This document shows, piece by piece, positions 6,732 to 10,193 of a stretch of 10,193 bases of DNA. This stretch comes from JAOTWJ01 sp036398175 (lineage in GTDB: Bacteria; Gemmatimonadota; Gemmatimonadetes; Gemmatimonadales; GWC2-71-9): positions 1 through 10,193 of the forward strand of contig DASWHL010000119.1 of assembly GCA_036398175.1 (NCBI GenBank). The letters are read 5' to 3'. A program made the translations under genes and the position numbers. The notes below the pieces were generated by a model. It made no database searches. It saw only the letters and a program-made list of their open reading frames with translations, and was not told the origin of the DNA. Positions within the stretch are counted from its first letter, which is position 1, and every line of letters starts with the position of its first letter.

Positions 6732-7538
6732 TCAGGCGGCTGAAGGCTCGCCAGACGCGGCGCGGAACGCAAGCGCCCCGCTGCGACGGCTGGTGAGCGC
6801 GTCGCGGACCTGCTCGGGCGTGACCCCCTGCTTGAGCAGCCCGCCCTGGGCCACCGAGATGCGCGAGGTCTCCTCGGACACCACGATGACCACGGCGTCG
6901 GATTCCTCCGACAGACCGAGCGCCGCGCGGTGCCGCGTGCCGAGCGACTTGTCCGTCACGGGAAACTGGGTCAGCGGCAGGACGCACCCCGCGCCGATGA
7001 TCTCGTCCCCCCGGACGATCACGGCGCCGTCGTGGAGCGGCGAATAGGGGGTGAAGATCGTGCTCAACAGCTCCCCGGACACGCTCGCGCGCATGCGGGT
7101 GCCGGTTTCGATGTAATCGTCCAGCGACACTTCGCCCTCGATGGCGATGATGGCCCCGGTGCCGGCCCGCGCCAGCCGCTCCGCGGCGCCCGCGATCTCC
7201 CCGGCCGTGGAGACCGTCGTGTTGTAGACCAGGAGATTGAACGCGCGCGTGCGCCCCAGGCGCGCGAGCGCGTGCCGCAGCTCCGGCTGGAACACCACGA
7301 TCGCGGCGAACGCGCCATACGTGAACAGCATGCCGAGCAGGGTCGCGACCATCGTGAACTTGAGGAGCAGCGCGAAGAAGTACACGCCGCCCAGGATCAC
7401 GAGCCCGATCAGGATCTGGAGCGCGCGCGTCCCGGCGAGAAACAGCAGGGCGCGGTAGATCAGGTAGGCGACGATCAGGATTTCCACGACGTCGCGGAAC
7501 CCCGGGACCAGGAACCGCAGCTGATCGAGCGGCATCAC
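6732..7538 (-). CDS. cdaA: Membrane diadenylate cyclase CdaA (c-di-AMP synthase)
   Basis: Condenses two ATP into the second messenger cyclic di-AMP, which in other bacteria controls potassium and osmolyte balance and cell-wall integrity. The 268-residue protein has three N-terminal membrane helices (about 17-34, 40-59, 63-83), a short coiled linker, and a DAC domain (about 105-250). The catalytic motifs are intact: DGA (170-172, in SPLHDGAVIV) and RHR (202-204, in LGTRHRAALG), followed by VVSEETSRIS. Layout and length are those of CdaA, not of DisA or CdaS. Two adjacent starts compete: GTG 7538 (GTGA overlap with folP) and ATG 7535 (TGATG). GGACGG just upstream is better spaced for the ATG, which would give 267 residues. 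The usual regulator gene cdaR (YbbR domains) is not next to it; the following gene is the DUF2723 protein. Confidence 0.97.
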   Translation of the reverse strand: MMPLDQLRFLVPGFRDVVEILIVAYLIYRALLFLAGTRALQILIGLVILGGVYFFALLLKFTMVATLLGMLFTYGAFAAIVVFQPELRHALARLGRTRAFNLLVYNTTVSTAGEIAGAAERLARAGTGAIIAIEGEVSLDDYIETGTRMRASVSGELLSTIFTPYSPLHDGAVIVRGDEIIGAGCVLPLTQFPVTDKSLGTRHRAALGLSEESDAVVIVVSEETSRISVAQGGLLKQGVTPEQVRDALTSRRSGALAFRAASGEPSAA

Positions 7539-8482
7539 GCCGTCCGTGCCGCGTGGGCCACACGCAGCGCGTCGCGCGTCTCGCGGACCGCATGGACGCG
7601 GAAGACGTGGGCGCCGCGCTCGCTCGCCAGCACGCAGGCCGCGGCCGTCGCCGCATCGCGGGCCGCGGCCTCACGACCGGTCACGGCCCCGAGAAACCGC
7701 TTCCGCGAGGGCCCAACCACGAGCGGGCGCCCCAGGGCGCGCAACGCGGCCAGGCGGTCGAGCAGGCGCAGGTTGTGCTCCGGCCGCTTGGCAAAGCCGA
7801 AGCCCGGATCCACGGCAATGCGCGCCGGGGCCACGCCCCGCCCTTCGGCTGTTCGCACCATCCCGTCCAGCTCCTCCGCGATCTCGGTCATGAGCGCGCC
7901 ATAGGTCGCATGGGCGTACGTGGCCAGATCCGCCAGGTCGCCCCGGGAATGCATGACCACGAGGCCCGCGCCGGCCGCGGCGCACGCGTCGGCAACGGCC
8001 GGGTCGTGGCGGAGGCCGGTCACGTCATTGATGATCCACGCCCCGGCCCCCAGCGCGCGACGCGCCGTCTCCGCCTTCACCGTGTCCACGCTGATGGGGA
8101 CCATCGGGAACCGGCGGACCAGACCCTCCAGAACCGGTCCCAGCCGGCGCCACTCTTCCTCGGCGGGCACGGGCGTGGGACGCCCGGGACGCGTGGACTC
8201 GGCCCCGACGTCCAGGAGATCGGCACCGTCGGCCAGCATTTCCTCGGCGTGCGCCAGCGCCGCGTCCGGATCGAGCCACCGGCCGCCGTCGCTGAACGAA
8301 TCGGGCGTGACGTTCAGGATGCCCATGACCACCGGCCGATCCAGCGCGATGGTCCCGCGGGCCGTGGGCCACGACCACGGAGGCGCGGGGCCGGCCGCCT
8401 CCACCGGGTCCCCGGAGCCGCCGCGGCACGCCGGCGCCGCCGCGAGCGCGGCGGGGCGCGGCGCGAGCGGCGTGGGTGTCAC
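7535..8482 (-). CDS. folP: Dihydropteroate synthase
   Basis: Joins 6-hydroxymethyl-7,8-dihydropterin pyrophosphate to p-aminobenzoate in folate synthesis; it is the sulfonamide target. The 315-residue TIM barrel shows MGILNVTPDSFSDGG (53-67), DVGAESTRPG (91-100), SVDT (131-134), INDVTG (151-156), DPGFGFAK (225-232) and the SRKRF segment (259-263), so it should be active. The C-terminal RVHDV reads RVHAV (295-299), a small departure. GTG 8482 overlaps the ftsH stop (GTGA). This gives an N-terminal Ala/Pro-rich lead of about 40 residues not usual in the family. A second GTG at 8404 (residue 27), preceded by GGGGA, would give 289 residues and is a serious alternative. Placement after ftsH matches the proteobacterial ftsH-folP order. 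Confidence 0.98.
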   Translation of the reverse strand: MTPTPLAPRPAALAAAPACRGGSGDPVEAAGPAPPWSWPTARGTIALDRPVVMGILNVTPDSFSDGGRWLDPDAALAHAEEMLADGADLLDVGAESTRPGRPTPVPAEEEWRRLGPVLEGLVRRFPMVPISVDTVKAETARRALGAGAWIINDVTGLRHDPAVADACAAAGAGLVVMHSRGDLADLATYAHATYGALMTEIAEELDGMVRTAEGRGVAPARIAVDPGFGFAKRPEHNLRLLDRLAALRALGRPLVVGPSRKRFLGAVTGREAAARDAATAAACVLASERGAHVFRVHAVRETRDALRVAHAARTA

Positions 8483-10193
8483 GCGCCCGCGGGCTCCGGC
8501 GGCGGGCTCCCCAGCACGGGCTTCCGCTCCCCCGCCGGCGCCGCCTCGACACCGGGCCGCACCGGGGATGGGAGGACGGGCGGCACCGGCGCCTTGGGCG
8601 GCAGTTCCTTGCCCTTGGCCAGCAGCTCGATTTCCTCCCGGTCGAGCGTCTCCCGGTCGAGCAGCGCCTGCGCCATCGTGTGCAGCAGGGGCATGTCGCC
8701 CTCGAGGATCTCCCGTGCCCGGGTGAGCGCGGCGTCGAGCACCCGCTTGATCTCGCCGTCCACGATCTCCGCGGTCTTTTCGGACACCTCGTGGCGCTGG
8801 GAAATCTCGCGCCCCAGGAAGATCTGCTGCTCGCGGTCGCCCACCGCGATCGGGCCGATGACGTCGCTCATGCCGAACTGGGTCACCATGCGGCGCGCCA
8901 GCTCGGTGGCATGCTGGATGTCCTGCGCCGCCCCGGTCGTCACCTTCGCGGGTCCGAAGATCAGCTCCTCGGCAACCCGACCGCCGTAGCCCATGGCCAG
9001 GCGGCCGACGATGTACTCCTTGGTGTAGTTGTGCCGATCCTCTTCCGGCAGCGAGAACGTGATCCCGAGCGCCCGCCCGCGGGGCACGATGGTCACCTTG
9101 TGGACGGGATCCTGACCGGGGACACGGAGGCTCACGATGGCATGGCCGGCCTCGTGGTAGGCCGTGAGCTTCTTCTCCTCGTCCGAGAGCACCATGCTCT
9201 TGCGCTCGACGCCCAGCATCACCTTGTCCTTGGCGTCCTCGAGGTCCGGCATCTCCACCTGCTGCTTGGCGCGCCGCGCCGCGAGCAGGGCGGCCTCGTT
9301 CACGATGTTGGCGAGGTCGGCGCCCGCGAGCCCCGGCGTGGCCTTGGCGACGACGTCGAGCCGGACGTCGCGCGCGAGCGGCTTGTCGCGGGCGTGCACC
9401 TTGAGAATGGCCTCGCGGCCGCGCACGTCCGGCATGTCCACCACCACCTGCCGGTCGAAGCGGCCGGGCCGGAGCAGCGCCGGGTCCAGCACGTCCGGGC
9501 GGTTGGTGGCGGCGATCAGGATCACGCCCTCGTTGGACTCGAAGCCGTCCATCTCGACGAGCAGCTGGTTCAGCGTCTGCTCCCGCTCGTCGTGGCCGCC
9601 GCCGAGCCCCGCGCCCCGGTGCCGGCCCACGGCGTCAATCTCGTCAATGAAGATGATGCAGGGCGCGTGGGCCTTGCCCTGCTCGAAGAGGTCCCGCACC
9701 CGCGAGGCCCCGACGCCCACGAACATCTCCACGAAGTCCGAGCCGGACATCGAGAAGAACGGCCGCGCCGCCTCGCCCGCCACGGCCCGCGCGAGCAGGG
9801 TCTTGCCCGTGCCCGGCGGTCCGACCAGCAGGACCCCCTTGGGCAGGCGCCCGCCCAGCCGCTGGAACTTCTGCGGATCGCGCAGGAACTCGATGATCTC
9901 TTCCAGCTCGACCTTGGCCTCGTCGCAGCCGGCGACGTCGGCGAACGTGACCTTCGGCGTGTCGCCGGTCAGCAGCTTGGCCTTGGACTTGCCGAACGAG
10001 AACGCCCGGTTCCCCCCCGCCTGCACCTGCCGGAAGAAGAACAGCCACAGGCCGATCAGGATGAGCCACGGCAGCAGGTTGATGAACACGGTCCCGAACG
10101 GGGTCCGGGGCTCGCGCGCCTGGATGGGGATGCCCTGCGCTTCGATGCGCTCGAGCAGCATTTCGGAGTTCTGGACCGGGAGCAGCACGCGGA
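8479..10193 (-). CDS. ftsH: ATP-dependent zinc metalloprotease FtsH (5' end cut by window edge)
   Basis: Inner-membrane AAA+ protease that extracts and degrades membrane and short-lived soluble proteins as a hexamer. About 570 codons are visible. The first transmembrane helix and most of the periplasmic part (perhaps 70 residues) lie beyond the right edge, so no true start is seen; a GTG at 10188 is internal. In order: end of the periplasmic domain, TM2 (VFINLLPWLILIGLWLFFF), the linker, Walker A GPPGTGKT (9799-9822), the pore motif FVGVGASRVR, Walker B FIDEID (9634-9651), the second region of homology AATNRPDVLDPALLRPGRFD, the zinc site HEAGH (9142-9156) and the downstream TTGAAQDIQHATELA segment with the third zinc ligand Asp. 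All key residues are present. The C terminus is a proline-rich tail of about 40 residues after the conserved domain. The TGA overlaps the folP GTG. Confidence 0.99.
   Translation of the reverse strand, partial: RVLLPVQNSEMLLERIEAQGIPIQAREPRTPFGTVFINLLPWLILIGLWLFFFRQVQAGGNRAFSFGKSKAKLLTGDTPKVTFADVAGCDEAKVELEEIIEFLRDPQKFQRLGGRLPKGVLLVGPPGTGKTLLARAVAGEAARPFFSMSGSDFVEMFVGVGASRVRDLFEQGKAHAPCIIFIDEIDAVGRHRGAGLGGGHDEREQTLNQLLVEMDGFESNEGVILIAATNRPDVLDPALLRPGRFDRQVVVDMPDVRGREAILKVHARDKPLARDVRLDVVAKATPGLAGADLANIVNEAALLAARRAKQQVEMPDLEDAKDKVMLGVERKSMVLSDEEKKLTAYHEAGHAIVSLRVPGQDPVHKVTIVPRGRALGITFSLPEEDRHNYTKEYIVGRLAMGYGGRVAEELIFGPAKVTTGAAQDIQHATELARRMVTQFGMSDVIGPIAVGDREQQIFLGREISQRHEVSEKTAEIVDGEIKRVLDAALTRAREILEGDMPLLHTMAQALLDRETLDREEIELLAKGKELPPKAPVPPVLPSPVRPGVEAAPAGERKPVLGSPPPEPAGA

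Noticed and set aside
6713..6772. Upstream TTG start for the glycosyltransferase
   Set aside because: It would add 20 residues translated from inside the cdaA 3' end, rich in Pro and Ser with no family match. ATG 6712 is the simpler start.
4397..6796. A 799-codon open frame on the plus strand, antisense to the whole glycosyltransferase gene
   Set aside because: Its product is Arg/Gln/Gly/Pro-rich with no recognisable domain. Such frames arise opposite GC-rich genes because G/C at third codon positions removes stops from the reverse frame.
8423..8428. Cys in the FolP N-terminal lead resembling a lipobox (AAAPAC)
   Set aside because: There is no basic n-region, no real hydrophobic core and no proper lipobox, and FolP is a cytoplasmic enzyme.
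7553..8989. A 478-codon plus-strand open frame across folP and the ftsH end
   Set aside because: It spans two real genes on the other strand, has no domain and has a basic, low-complexity product.
1..10193. A novel defence, mobile or biosynthetic system
   Set aside because: All seven genes belong to known core families packed in one direction with only 19-43 bp gaps. There are no repeats, integrase, transposase or tRNA boundary, and no composition break larger than two short AT-rich patches.

Overview
The window is a compact, very GC-rich (roughly 70% by eye) stretch of bacterial chromosome. Seven protein genes all lie on the minus strand, so transcription runs from the right edge to the left. 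In transcription order they are ftsH (cut at its 5' end by the right edge), folP, cdaA, a DUF2723/TMEM260-type GT-C glycosyltransferase, yggS, divIVA and ileS (cut at its 3' end by the left edge). The junctions are 4-bp stop/start overlaps (ftsH-folP, folP-cdaA, yggS-divIVA) or short gaps of 19, 43 and 31 bp. The whole segment therefore looks like one long operon. I found no RNA genes, mobile elements, CRISPR arrays or intergenic stretch longer than 43 bp.

The likely host is a diderm, GC-rich, soil-type bacterium. My best guess is Gemmatimonadota. This is inference from the mix of features: a Bacteroidota/Gemmatimonadota-style DUF2723 protein with a WDAGEF motif, a folP-cdaA pair, a DivIVA protein, and a Thermus/eukaryote-like type 2 IleRS. 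Nothing in the window proves the phylum.

Right part (about 6732-10193): FtsH is a membrane AAA+ zinc protease, FolP makes dihydropteroate, and CdaA is the membrane-bound diadenylate cyclase that makes c-di-AMP. The ftsH-folP start recalls the proteobacterial ftsH-folP-glmM order, with cdaA where glmM would be. In Firmicutes cdaA is itself linked to glmM (cdaA-cdaR-glmM), but neither cdaR nor glmM is present here.

Middle (4301-6712): a polytopic putative glycosyltransferase, probably acting at the outer face of the inner membrane. A 43-bp gap follows. It carries an imperfect hairpin over the stop codon and a promoter-like -10 box so close to the yggS start that any transcript from it would be almost leaderless.

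Left part (1-4257): yggS (PLP homeostasis), divIVA (curved-membrane or pole/septum coiled coil) and ileS keep the order of the Firmicutes ylmE-sepF-ylmG-ylmH-divIVA-ileS cluster, with the three central genes missing. The IleRS has the swapped active-site signature GIHH instead of HIGH, a variant known from type 2 IleRS enzymes and linked to extreme mupirocin resistance.

Overall this is a housekeeping operon rather than an accessory island. I see no convincing new multi-gene system. The points most worth a second look are the GIHH IleRS, the unusual neighbourhood of cdaA and the GT-C protein, the divergent DivIVA membrane-binding tip, and the regulatory-looking gap before yggS.
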